Of a stretch of DNA of 64,000 nucleotides, positions 35,701 through 43,893 are shown piece by piece (within the stretch, counting starts at the first letter, position 1; each line of letters opens with the position of its first letter). The position numbers and the translations under genes are program-made. The DNA is from Odontocerum albicorne (lineage: Eukaryota; Arthropoda; Insecta; Trichoptera; Odontoceridae). The DNA is taken from NCBI GenBank assembly GCA_949825065.1, contig OX463855.1:41240301-41304300 (forward strand), written 5' to 3'. The notes under the pieces were generated by a model that was not told the origin of the DNA, did not search any database, and saw only the letters and a list, made by a program, of their open reading frames with translations.

Positions 35701-38700
35701 ATAGCCTTGAATGTTGAGTGCACTCATAAATGTCTCCCGATAAGGATTCGTCGCCGGTTTCATGTGTTTTGAAGACACGAAGGAATACACTTGTATATTA
35801 TGTTTCAATAGAAAGTAGAATTTGATTTTTAACAATGATATGTGTTTTCAAAAATTCGCGAATAGTCAGCATCTCTGTATGACATTTTATACGCAGTGAA
35901 CGTGTTAAAAACAAAATTTGTCAATGTGGAACTGGTTGAGTTTTGGATACCAATCAAGGATCAATATCCTTAATCAAGTGTTAAACTCAGTGAATCCTGG
36001 TTCCATTTGTGACAACTTACCTCTGCGAAGCCAGGGTTTCAGCGGTAATTGTAATTAAAACCAAATGTTGCTCAAAACTCAACGTAACACATCGATTAAT
36101 AAGTCCCGGGACTAACTACTAAAACAACATTTGTTTGCCAAAATTCTTCTTTATTCATCAACATAGTCTCCTTCAAGAGCGATACATTCATTCCAACGCT
36201 TTCCTAACTTTTCTATGCCAGCCGTGTAGAACGATTTATCTTTGGTTTCAAAATTGGCGTTAGTTTTGGCAATCACTTCTTCATTGGAGCCAAATTTCTT
36301 TCCCTAGAGCATCTTTTTGAAGTCTGCGAACAGCCAATAGTCGCTGGGGTTAAAATCTGGAGAATACGGTGGGTGCGGAAGCAATTCGAAGTTCAACTCA
36401 TGCAATTTGGCCATCGTTACCATCGACTTGTGACACGGTGCATTGTTCTGATGAAAGAGAACTTTTTTCTCCTTCATATGGGGCCGTTTTTTTGTAATTT
36501 CTGCCTTCAAACGCTTCAATAACGCTATGTAATATTCGTTATTGATGGTTTTTCCCTTTTCAAGGTGATCGATGAATATTATACCATGCGCATCCCAAAA
36601 TATGGAAGCCATAACCTTCTCGGCCGACTGTTGAGTTTTTGGTCGCTTCGGACGACTCACCGGCTGCTCTCCACTCAGCTGACTGCCGATTTGATTCCGG
36701 AGTATAGTGGTGGATCCAAGTTTCATCCATTGTCACATATCGACGCAAAAACTCCTGTTTATTTCGCGTAAACAGTGCCAAACAGCGCTCTGAATCATCG
36801 ATGCGTTGTTGTTTCTGTTCCATTGTGAGCAAACGCGGCACCCATTTCGAAAAAAGCTTTTTCATGACCAAATGTTCATGCAAAATAGTGTAAACACTAC
36901 CAAATGATATCTTCAGGATGTCAGCTATTTCACGCAACTTTACTTTGCGATTTTCCATCACGATTTTGAGGGTTCTATTTTATGTTTTCTGGTGTAACAG
37001 CCTCATTTGGACGACCAGAGCGTTCAGCATCATTTGTGTCTGTACGACCGCATTTGAAATCAGCATACCACCGACAAATGGTTGTTTTCGACGGAGCGGA
37101 GCCCGGATAACACTTTTCAAGCCATCGCTGAGTTTGAACGGTATTTTTTCCCATTAAAAAGCAATGTTTTATTAACACACGAAATTCGGTTTTTCCCATT
37201 GTTTTGAAAATAGCAAAAGTAGTGTCACTAAAACCACTGTTACTCAATGACGCAATGTCGGAATGCCATGAAAGTTTCACACGTAACTTCTAAAGGTTAG
37301 TACTAACTGAGAATGGTATGGATTTGTTATTAGAGGCGCCATCTGTTGGTTAGTCCCGGGACTTATTGATCGATGTGTTATGTAAACCACTGTCTTATGA
37401 TATAAAACTAGTTTAAAAATCATTTAAAAATAAATTCTCATAAACTCAGAAATACTAATGGTAATATTTTCCTTTTCTTTTTTCTTTCTATTTGTGAATA
37501 TAACAGTTATACAGGTGCGGCAGAATAAATCTCGGGTTTTGCCACCGCTGCTGTTCAGGCGCTAGTGGATATGAACTTTCTTAAGTGTTGAGTGAAGGTG
37601 CGAGTCCTCATGTAGATATCTGTTTGTGTGTGTTGGTTTCCGATAGACTTTATGTCCTAATGTACCATCCTTGTTGCGGGTTACTTCAACATTAACCTTT
37701 CCTTCCCTGTGTTGGGTATCTTCTACACGTTGCTTCTAATAACCATCAATATCTCTATAAATATTATAAATACAAGGTTAAGATTTTAGGTATTCCTCCA
37801 TAATATATTTACGCATTGATTTAAAAAATAATATTAATAATAATCAGAATTTATCGACTACATCGAGGTGTTTTGTAAAGATCGAAAACAAATTCGCATT
37901 TAAACGCGGCGAGTACCTCGTCTTGACGATAGGTGAATAGTATGCGGGAAGCGCGACACTATATTCGCATCTCACTCTTGCATACTAGACTGAATTGCGA
38001 GGAGCTGAACTGTCTCAACGTCGCAAGGAAAGGCGTATGCGCCGGGGTATGTGACTGACATTCCGCGCCACTAGTAGCCTCTAGGCTTGCAAATAGGTTA
38101 GACGTACGCCCGTTCCCTGAGCGTTTTTTAATGTTTTCAGATGGTTTTTTAATGTTTTTAGCAAATAAATCTCAATTATTATAATTTTTAACTTCAATTA
38201 TAATTAATTAAGGGGATTATCTATAAATGTTCTTATTTTTCCGATTTAAAATCGCTAATTTTTTATTGCGTACTCACTACCCAACACCGTAACACGCGTA
38301 TTATTTTTATCACCGTAAGGGAAGGGTTAAGAAGATGAAAACTGCAAAATTTTCAAAAAATCAGCATTATTACCCAAATCATACATAAATACCCTGAAAA
38401 ACTTTATCCAACTGATACGAAGAACCGTGAAAGCTTCAAAACATTTATAGTACCCGGCGGTAAGTAATACACATCGGGCTTAAGAAAGAGACTTTCGGCC
38501 ATAATCGGCTAACTTCGGCTTTGTAGACTGTCGTCTTTGTCGCACTAACAATTCTTGACGACTTACAAATCGCGACAAAACACGTGTATGAATGACAGAG
38601 ACGATGCTCTATAAAGTCAAAGTTAGTCAATTATAACCGACAGTCTCTTTCTTAAGCCTGCAGGGAATACCGACATCCCTAAATATTGTCAACATGCACG

Positions 38701-39666
38701 GTCAACGACCGATGAATCAACCTTTGAATATGTACAAAGATCACATACCAGAACGTCAATATTGTTTACACGCAAATAATATTTACGTCGCATTCCACGG
38801 TAGAGAGAGCGCATCGCGTTGTCTCACCGTTTCGGCAATAAATATTCTACCCACTATATCATTGGCAACGTCTGCGACCACCTCGGCACGCACAGGAGTG
38901 AGATCAAGATATACTGCGGACGCATTCACGCGCCCCGTTCTGAAATTGTATATATACCTACTTATCGACAAATAAAGATCACTTATTATTATTCACTTGA
39001 CCATTCATCGCTGTTTACTATTTATCGATTATTCACTCTCACTTTTTCGCATTCCTGAATCGACGTATTTTATTTTAAATACAAAACAAATCAAAATCAT
39101 CACGACGTATCAAATTAAGCATCCCGCTAAATTGATGACCCCGAACGAAAAGGAACACAGAATTCGACTAAAGCGAATACAGCGATGTCAACAACATCAT
39201 CATCAGCACGTCCTACTAGGACATACATTAAAAGCCCAATGTGTATTACTTACCGCCGGGTACTGTAGAATAGTTTTAATCCGCAGATTGTAAAATATTT
39301 TGCTATCAAAACTTAGTAAGCAACGTATTGAATACAGTTTGACAATGATTTTATAAAAAAGCAAAACAGATCTGTCACTTTAATTAAAATTTATTGTATA
39401 TAATTTGATCACATTAAAATGTTAAATCATTATGTTGAATAATTTTCATATTTTTTAGCTCATATCCTGAAAACCGCAAGAAAGCAGATTCCGATGGAGT
39501 AATGTGTGGTGTGTCGGGGTCAGTAGTGAAACTGCAGAAGATGTCCATCTCGCCGCAGCCCATTAACTCCCTAGACTGGTCTCCTGACAAACAGGGATTG
39601 GCAGTGACCACATCTTTTGACCAATCCTTCAGAATCATCATAACCACCAAACTCAATCTATATTAA
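23463..39666 (+). CDS. DNAAF10: Dynein axonemal assembly factor 10 (WDR92/Monad), six exons
   Basis: Joined exons are 23463-23749, 27654-27781, 33122-33339, 35060-35182, 35402-35514 and 39459-39666: 1077 nt, 358 residues and a stop, with all splice sites GT-AG and phases consistent. The product begins [20 protein letters not shown] and follows the family collinearly: [102 protein letters not shown] and [13 protein letters not shown]. It is a WD40 beta-propeller. Family knowledge: a cytoplasmic adaptor linking the R2TP/RUVBL and prefoldin-like co-chaperones to axonemal dynein preassembly. No residue looks lost, so the gene appears functional although its introns hold many transposons. An X-box lies upstream. 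Confidence 0.97.
23860..24250. repeat. Intron 1 copy of a segment also in intron 3
   Basis: TTAGGCAGTTTGCAGCTTGC, TTAGTGCCACACAACAAACC and TAGTAATGAAAAACTTCATTC align in order with 33461-34760. The two copies differ mainly by the mariner inserted in the intron 3 copy. In both introns the homology begins roughly 110 bp after the exon. Confidence 0.85.
24289..24490. repeat. Minisatellite, ~32-bp units
   Basis: Six tandem units of GATATGAAGTATGTACTGAA plus GTGAACACATTA; one unit is shortened near 24390. Confidence 0.9.
24491..24963. other. DNAAF10 intron 1, nothing recognised
   Basis: AT-rich intron sequence with no repeat or exon that I can support. Confidence 0.3.
24964..25282. mobile_element. 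hAT-type MITE with intact target duplication
   Basis: Inverted ends CAACGTTCCCTCTAA and GGGGGAACGTTG are framed by a perfect 8-bp duplication CTTGTGAC (24956-24963 and 25283-25290). The 319-bp interior has no transposase. Confidence 0.88.
25291..25604. other. DNAAF10 intron 1, nothing recognised
   Basis: No feature supported; the minus-strand 62-codon frame here has no domain. Confidence 0.3.
25605..26499 (-). pseudogene. Mariner (MAR1) copy c, defective transposase
   Basis: TA-flanked with the MAR1 termini. The minus-strand frame 25933-26376 reads [22 protein letters not shown] and [12 protein letters not shown], then ends at the 22-bp deletion after HDNAR, as in copies a and f. Its N-terminal junction is instead the GCGAAATTTTG type seen in b and d. 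A further ~40-bp deletion removes part of the 5' region near 26388. Confidence 0.88.
26500..26881. other. DNAAF10 intron 1, nothing recognised
   Basis: AT-rich, with no repeat match noticed. Confidence 0.3.
26882..27456. mobile_element. MITE-T, long form, copy 2
   Basis: TATACTTGAGAAAATGTAGG at the left and the inverse at the right. Inverted relative to 12181-12754; the interior block GGGATGGGGTAAAATCG is shared with 53192-53767. Confidence 0.85.
27654..27781 (+). CDS. DNAAF10: DNAAF10 exon 2
   Basis: Acceptor TTCACGCAG, donor GTAATT. Encodes [16 protein letters not shown] through [11 protein letters not shown] and one base of the next Gly codon. Confidence 0.93.
27872..29436 (+). mobile_element. 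pogo/Tigger-like element (POG1) copy 2, triplicated left end, nested mariner
   Basis: Three successive left ends (TACCGTATTAGCCCGACTA and two near-copies at 28872 and 28917) precede one body and one right end (CCCTATAGTCAGGCC). The body encodes [20 protein letters not shown] and an acidic tail (28975-29169). Mariner copy d sits between the first and second left ends. Confidence 0.75.
27913..28869 (-). pseudogene. Mariner (MAR1) copy d, longest open transposase of the family
   Basis: TA-flanked, 957 bp. The minus-strand frame 28014-28736 is 240 codons: [61 protein letters not shown] and ending [10 protein letters not shown]. All three Asp of DD34D are present. The N-terminal helix-turn-helix is missing (GCGAAATTTTGTAAAAAGG junction), so DNA binding is lost. 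Confidence 0.9.
29437..30010. other. DNAAF10 intron 2, nothing recognised
   Basis: AT-rich intron sequence. No feature supported. Confidence 0.3.
30040..30135 (+). repeat. Relative of the 58.7-kb palindrome arm
   Basis: GATGAGGTGAAAGCCTTGAA, AGTAGGGTTATACCGTTAC and GGAATAAACAGTGTTTGAT match one arm of the palindrome at 58691-58899. Here only one arm is present, with an A/T-rich end. Confidence 0.7.
30137..30302. repeat. Short tandem array of ~50-bp units
   Basis: Four units contain TGTCTTTTATTAGTTATCAC and TTATACTGACTTCAAA; lengths differ by an extra GTTATCACT. Confidence 0.85.
30325..31616 (-). pseudogene. Full-length mariner (MAR3) with broken transposase
   Basis: TA-flanked, 1292 bp, termini GTGTACAAATAAGT and their inverse. 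The minus-strand frame 30775-31452 covers the N-terminal two thirds: two helix-turn-helix segments ([21 protein letters not shown]), NWVPYEL and VTGDEKC (first Asp; the usual Trp is Cys). The frame shifts after [20 protein letters not shown] and [13 protein letters not shown] follow downstream in other frames with stops. The expected length is ~345 residues. Confidence 0.9.
31780..32410 (+). pseudogene. LINE ORF2 C-terminal fragment with stops
   Basis: Near-identical to 17194-17868 (minus): [37 protein letters not shown]. The Tyr codon of MYGCETW is TAA here, and a later Trp region is also interrupted by TAG. It lies in DNAAF10 intron 2. Confidence 0.85.
32430..32910 (+). mobile_element. Second LINE fragment, RT C-terminal end
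   Basis: Broken frames read [20 protein letters not shown], then [17 protein letters not shown] text. It belongs to a LINE family different from the preceding fragment. Confidence 0.6.
33122..33339 (+). CDS. DNAAF10: DNAAF10 exon 3
   Basis: Acceptor GCTTACAG, donor GTAAGT. Encodes [20 protein letters not shown] through [16 protein letters not shown] to ECNLKNG, finishing in phase 0. Confidence 0.96.
33455..34760. repeat. Intron 3 copy of the shared intron segment, interrupted by mariner e
   Basis: Aligned to 23860-24250. GATAATTATG and TTTAGTGCCACACAAC, joined in intron 1, are separated here by the element at 33560-34517. Confidence 0.85.
33560..34517 (-). pseudogene. Mariner (MAR1) copy e, N-terminally deleted
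   Basis: TA-flanked. The minus-strand frame 33661-34347 (228 codons) keeps [24 protein letters not shown] and [10 protein letters not shown]. The N-terminal junction is a third type (GCGAAATAAACAATGCCGG), independent of copies b/c/d and a/f. Confidence 0.9.
34762..34979. mobile_element. Short MITE-T, copy 2
   Basis: TATACTAAGGAAAACGTAGC at the left and GAACTAT at the right; interior as in 9301-9523. It sits in DNAAF10 intron 3, 80 bp before exon 4. Confidence 0.75.
35060..35182 (+). CDS. DNAAF10: DNAAF10 exon 4
   Basis: Acceptor TCATTCCAG, donor GTGAGT; 41 codons from [10 protein letters not shown] to PKKGFAQ, phase 0 at both ends. Confidence 0.96.
35402..35514 (+). CDS. DNAAF10: DNAAF10 exon 5
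   Basis: Acceptor AATTTCTAG, donor GTGAGT. Encodes [20 protein letters not shown] to LMLWQ and two bases of a Tyr codon. The preceding intron is only 219 bp and free of transposons. Confidence 0.96.
35656..35908. mobile_element. TTAA-flanked MITE (PB2), copy 1
   Basis: TTAACACGTTCACTGCGT at the left and ACGCAGTGAACGTGTTAA at the right, 253 bp, no ORF. A degenerate inverted relative lies at 43693-43842. Confidence 0.85.
36085..37380 (-). pseudogene. Full-length mariner (MAR4), catalytic Asp replaced
   Basis: TA-flanked, 1296 bp, termini TAACACATCGATTAATAAGT (36085) and the inverse, followed by CCCGGGACTAAC. Three overlapping minus-strand frames (36975-37280, 36560-36961, 36304-36726) show the HTH ([19 protein letters not shown]), [29 protein letters not shown], then [11 protein letters not shown], where family members have HQDN, and [13 protein letters not shown]. 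Two frameshifts and the Asp-to-Asn change make it inactive. Confidence 0.92.
37381..37691. other. DNAAF10 intron 5, nothing recognised
   Basis: No exon or repeat supported. Confidence 0.3.
37692..38330. mobile_element. piggyBac-like non-autonomous element (PB1), copy 2
   Basis: TTAACCTTTCCTTCCCTGTG to GGGAAGGGTTAA; interior blocks shared with 7927-8547. In DNAAF10 intron 5. Confidence 0.85.
38449..39267. mobile_element. Palindromic MITE (PAL1), copy 2, interrupted
   Basis: AGTACCCGGCGGTAAGTAA at the left and TTACTTACCGCCGGGTACTG at the right, with the central arms as in copy 1. The right arm is split at CTTAAGCC by the LTR-like element. Uninterrupted equivalent: 20735-20760. Confidence 0.88.
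38659..39231 (+). mobile_element. LTR-like element, copy 2 (573 bp)
   Basis: TGCAGGGAATACC to GGACATACATTAA inside a 5-bp duplication AAGCC. Very similar to copy 1, including the TTGATGACCCCGAACG primer-site-like motif (one base different from copy 1) and the ATCATCATCAGCACG end. A few small indels separate them. Confidence 0.65.
39459..39666 (+). CDS. DNAAF10: DNAAF10 exon 6, terminal
   Basis: Acceptor ATTTTTTAG; completes the Tyr codon then reads [38 protein letters not shown] and [17 protein letters not shown], stop TAA 39664-39666. No AATAAA is seen in the first 250 bp; one lies at 39964, inside or next to a repeat. Confidence 0.96.
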
Positions 39667-39718
39667 ATTTTTTACATTTTAGTTACTTCTCACAGTGGTT
39701 AAAAACTTTTTCAGTTTA

Positions 39719-40080
39719 CAGCGCCCTTAGCGTAACAGGATTTTCCCATGATGCCCAAAGTAAGAACATACCTAGCAGTTGCACTTTTGTTTTTGCAGTT
39801 AGGTTAACACTTGCCTCTTACTTTGCTAAAAAATCCCGCCATTTATTTCTGTTGATATTTGTAAATGTTTTTATTTCGTAATGACATCATTCAAATCATA
39901 GAGGTTTTGATGAGGAATACATAAAGTATGAAGACCCTGCAATCAGTATATTTGGAGAAATCAAATAAAATATAAGTCCTGGTCACTCACTATCCATCAC
40001 AGGGCGGCGGCAAGTGTTAAAAAATAAATTAAACATGTATTTAAAATTCACAAAAATGTTTTGTGAAAGTACATATTTTG
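39719..40080. repeat. Interspersed repeat R, uninterrupted copy
   Basis: ACAGCGCCCTTAGCGTAACA through ACATACCTAGCAGTTGCAC and AAAAAATAAATTAAACATG; the copy at 9765-10490 is split by the LTR-like element. Confidence 0.6.
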
Positions 40081-40109
40081 AACAATCATATCATGACAAA
40101 TGATCCTGT

Positions 40110-40440
40110 TGTTCACCGTACATTTTCTCAAATCTTGGAATCAAACTGAACACAGCCACCCTCGTTTCCTGTTCCACATTGGTTTTGGTACGATACTTGC
40201 TTTTTTTCACGGCGACTGCCGAAATCTCAGCTTCGTGCAAATATGACTTCGCAATAGGAATAAAGATTCTTTGAGCTTTACCATTTAGTAGTGGATATTC
40301 ATATTTTATTGATATTTAAAACTCAGTTAGTTCCATGCTGCCAAATTTTGTATTCAGCGTATTGTCCCAAGAGAGCTAAATAAATTTTTTTTCTTCTACA
40401 GAAGTAAATTGAGATGGAGTTTTGGCCTTGAATTCATGCA
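40110..40440 (-). pseudogene. hAT transposase C-terminal remnant
   Basis: The minus strand reads EYPLLNGKAQRIFIPIAKSY, LHEAEISAVAVKKSKYRTK and VEQETRVAVFSLIPRFEKM, matching the C-terminal dimerisation region of FAM200/ZBED-type hAT transposases (YP-x-LP, SYLCE-x-FSA, KYR-x-L). Stops interrupt it upstream, and the family Cys before Glu is His here. Confidence 0.7.
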
Positions 40441-40467
40441 AACTTATTGATAATGTCTACTTGAAAG

Positions 40468-42195
40468 TATTAGGGGTTAACATAAGTTGTGTCCGTTTTT
40501 TTCAAATTTAAAAATAAGCACCAAAAGTAAAACAAAACAAAATGGTAAATGTTATACGTCATTCGAAAGAATATTTTCTGCTCTACAAGATATTGTGTTT
40601 GCTTTTACGTTACATATATTATTTTATTTGATTACAAGCCTTCAAAATGGAATGTCAAGTACACGAAAGTGAGCATTTTCGACACCTTCTGTTCGCGTTC
40701 AATCGAGGGAATAAAACTGCTCGCGATATTTGCGCAGTGTACAATGAAGATGCTATGAATGAAAGGACAGCTCGTCGATAGTTTTTGCGTTTCGAAGACG
40801 GTAATTTCGACCTGAAAGACATGGAGCGTTCCGGACGACCAGTGGACTTCGATGAGGACCGCTTAAACCATATTATTCATGAAGATTCCCTTCAAACTTC
40901 ATGAAGATTCCCTTCACTGTAGAATTGGTTGAGCAGATGAATTGTAGTCACATGACTGTATACCGCCATCTACCATCTGTCCTTTCATTCATAGCATCTT
41001 CACCGTACAATTCGCAAATATCGCGAGCAGCTTTATTCCCTCGAATGAACGCGAACAGAAGGAGATGTCGAAAATGCTCACTTTCGTCTACTTGACATTC
41101 CATTTTGAAGGCTTGTAATCAAATAAAATAATATATGTAACGTAAAAGCAAACACAATATCTTGTAGAGCAGAAAATTTTCTTTCGAATGACGTATAACA
41201 TTTACCATTTTGTTTTACGAGGCGTATCCAGAAATTAAGTGTACTGAGGCTCTTACGACCGGATGGATTTTATTTTCGACATGTTGGCTACACTTCCGTG
41301 TAGCCTGACCCTTCCCCTCCGCAACGAGACCGGTTCGAGGTCAGTACGTTGAGAAGTGTCGACGCGACAACACGTTTCGTGAAAAATGTCAATCGAATCT
41401 CCCGCCAAGTTGAATCGAGTGGAGGCCGGGCAAGAGTTTTTGAGGTGCTGCAAACTCCATGGAGATGAATTTCTCCGCTCCATCGTTACTGGAGATGAAA
41501 TTTGGGTTGCACACTACACGCCTGAAACCAAAAGGCAGTCTCAACAGTGGCGTCACACATCTTCACCCTCCACCAAAAAGTTCAAAACCACAATTTCAGC
41601 CAAGAAAATCATGGCATCCGTGTTTTGGGACTGTCAAGGCATAATTTGAATTGAATATATGCCTCAAGGGGAGACCATCAACTCTGCAAGATACTGTGAG
41701 TTGCGGAGGGCGATTCAGAACAAGAGGAGAGGCATGCTGACAAAGGGAGTCTGCCTGCTGCACGACAATGACAGACGGAACTGCTCGCCTCGTTTAAATG
41801 GGATGTCCTGAACCATCCCGCGCATTCCCCTGACCTAGCACCTTCAGATTACTATCTCTTTACCTCCCTGAAGCTGCACATGGGTGGAAAAAGGTTTTCA
41901 ACCGACGAGGAGGTAAAGGAAGAGGTAAAGTGGACGGCGGGGTTGGCGGGAAACTACTTAGAGGAAGGCATCAAAAAGTTGATACCCCGCTTCACCACCT
42001 GCATTGAGAGGAATGGCGACTATGTCGAAAAATAGCTTACATATGTACTACGATAACCACATAATTTTTTTGTTTAAATAAAAAAAAATGTAACCTACAA
42101 AAATTCAGTACACTTACTTTCTGGATATGCCTCGTACTTTGGTGCTCATTTTTAAATTAGAAAAAAACGGCCACAACTTATGTTAACACCCAATA
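40468..42195. mobile_element. Fold-back mariner derivative (MAR2) copy b, with nested mariner f
   Basis: Same design as 15165-16270: inverted arms each starting GTTAACATAAGTTGTG and encoding MECQVxESEHFRH and [15 protein letters not shown]. The right arm is split at a TA by mariner f; the uninterrupted junction is at 16198-16225. About 807 bp without the insert. Confidence 0.85.
41216..42136 (+). pseudogene. Mariner (MAR1) copy f, defective transposase
   Basis: TA-flanked. The frame 41386-41649 contains [19 protein letters not shown] and VTGDEIW, and ends at TGA after DCQGII. It has the a-type N-terminal junction and the shared 22-bp deletion after the HDN codons, plus a private loss after TACTGTGAG. 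Confidence 0.88.
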
Positions 42196-42371
42196 TTTTC
42201 CAAATCAGTTGATAAGCTGTGCTCTTCAAAAACAGATGTGATAGATGCACTTCTTTTTTTGTGTGATTGGCAACTTTTTTTTTTTGGGAGTGGAAATGTA
42301 AAAAACCTTGAAAGATTGATCTATTTATGAAATAAATGAAATAACAAATTTAAAAAAATTAAAGATATACA

Positions 42372-42575
42372 AATGACGACCTTCGTGGCCTAGTGGTGCA
42401 ACTTTTGTCTTCCACCCCGAATTTAGAGTTTGATTTCTATGAAAAAAATAGTGTTCCAAGCTGGTTTTTACACGTACCGGTTACAAATCTTTTAACATCT
42501 TTCTAGTTGATTGGAAGAAATTGCCATATTGCAATAAACCCTGGTTGTATTGTGCATAATGAAATTGTAATATAA
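42372..42575 (+). mobile_element. tRNA-derived SINE
   Basis: GTGGCCTAGTGG (box A) and AGAGTTTGATTTC (decayed box B), then the tail GATTGGAAGAAATTGCC and GCAATAAACC. Same layout as 18641-18850. Confidence 0.7.
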
Positions 42576-42583
42576 TAGAATAC

Positions 42584-43543
42584 TACTAGGTAAGTCCAGA
42601 AAGTAAGTGTACTGAATTTTTGTAGGTTACAATTTTTTTATTTAAAAAAAAAATTACGTGGTTACCGTAGTACATATGTAAGCTATTTTTCGACATAGTC
42701 GCCATTCCTCTCAATGCAGGTGGTGAAGTGGGGTATCAACTTTTTGATGCCTTCCTCGAAGTAGTTTCCCGCCAACCCCTCTGTCCACTTCTCCACCTCC
42801 TCCTTTACCTCCTCGTCGGTTGAAAACCTTTTTCCACCCATGTGCAGCTTCAGGGAGGTAAAGAGATAGTAATCTGAAGGTGCTAGGTCAGGGGAATGCG
42901 CGGGATGGTCCAGGACATCCCATTTAAACGAGGCGAGCAGTTCCTTCGTGGCGTTGGCCGTGTGTGGTCTGGCATTGTCGTGCAGCAGGCAGACTCCCTT
43001 TGTCAGCATGCCTCTCCTCTTGTTTTGAATCGCCCTCCACAATTTTTTAGGGTCTCACAGTATCTTGCAGAGTTGATGGTCTCCCCTTGAGGCATATATT
43101 CAATTAAAATTATGCCTTGACAGTCCCAAAACACGGATGCCATGATTTTCTTGGCTGAAATTGTGGTTTTGAACTTTTTGGCGGAGGGTGAAGAGGTGTG
43201 ATGTGACCGTTTTTTAACTCGCGACACCACTTGTACACACTCGTACGATTCATAGCTTTATCACCATATGCAGTTTTCACCTCATTATAAACCTCAACCG
43301 GAGGTTTTCCCTTCCAAACGAGATAACGGATGACGCCGCGTATTTCGCACTTGGCGGGAGATTGGATTGATATTTTTCACGAAACGTGTTGTCGCGTCGA
43401 CACTTCTCAACTTACTGACCTCGAACCGGTCTCGTTGCGGAGGGGAAGGGTCAGGCTACACGGAAGTGTAGCCAACATGTCGAAAATAAATTCCATCCGG
43501 TCGTGAGAGCCTCAGTACACTTACTTTCTGGATACGCCTCGTA
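42584..43543 (-). pseudogene. Mariner (MAR1) copy g, keeps the N-terminal domain others lost
   Basis: TA-flanked, 960 bp. The minus strand after the QSPAKCEI start continues into RGVIRYLVWKGKPPVEVYNE and then AYGDKAMNRTSVYKWCREL, a mariner N-terminal helix-turn-helix absent from copies a-f. It then jumps to [15 protein letters not shown], so the WVP and GDETW region is missing. The C-terminal half (42683-43042) retains [17 protein letters not shown] and [12 protein letters not shown]. Confidence 0.9.
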
Positions 43544-43692
43544 CATCTCAATATTTATCAGTGAGTAAAAAACCTCACCTTTCAATCGTACAGACATGCT
43601 GCCACTAATGAAGGGTTGGTCACTTTGTAAAGAGATTCATATATTGGATATTATGCTTGCAGTAAAACCACTTTGTAAAGGGATTCAATTTC

Positions 43693-43842
43693 TTAACATG
43701 TTCACCGCTTTTAAAATGTTACGTCAATGCTGAGAAATTCAGCAAAAACACATACATATCAACAGAACACTCCTGGCATGTTGTGCGCACTAGGCGTATG
43801 TTTGTATGGACACGCCAGGCTTGTCCTCAGCACTGAACTTAA
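43693..43842. mobile_element. TTAA-flanked MITE (PB2), degenerate copy
   Basis: TTAACATGTTCACCGC to CAGTGCTGAACTTAA-like right end (CACTGAACTTAA). The CGTGTCCATACAAA block of 35656-35908 occurs here inverted. Confidence 0.6.
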
Positions 43843-43893
43843 GCAAGAAAATTTTAAGTGGGTTTAGCTGCATATTACCTTGGATATACATAC

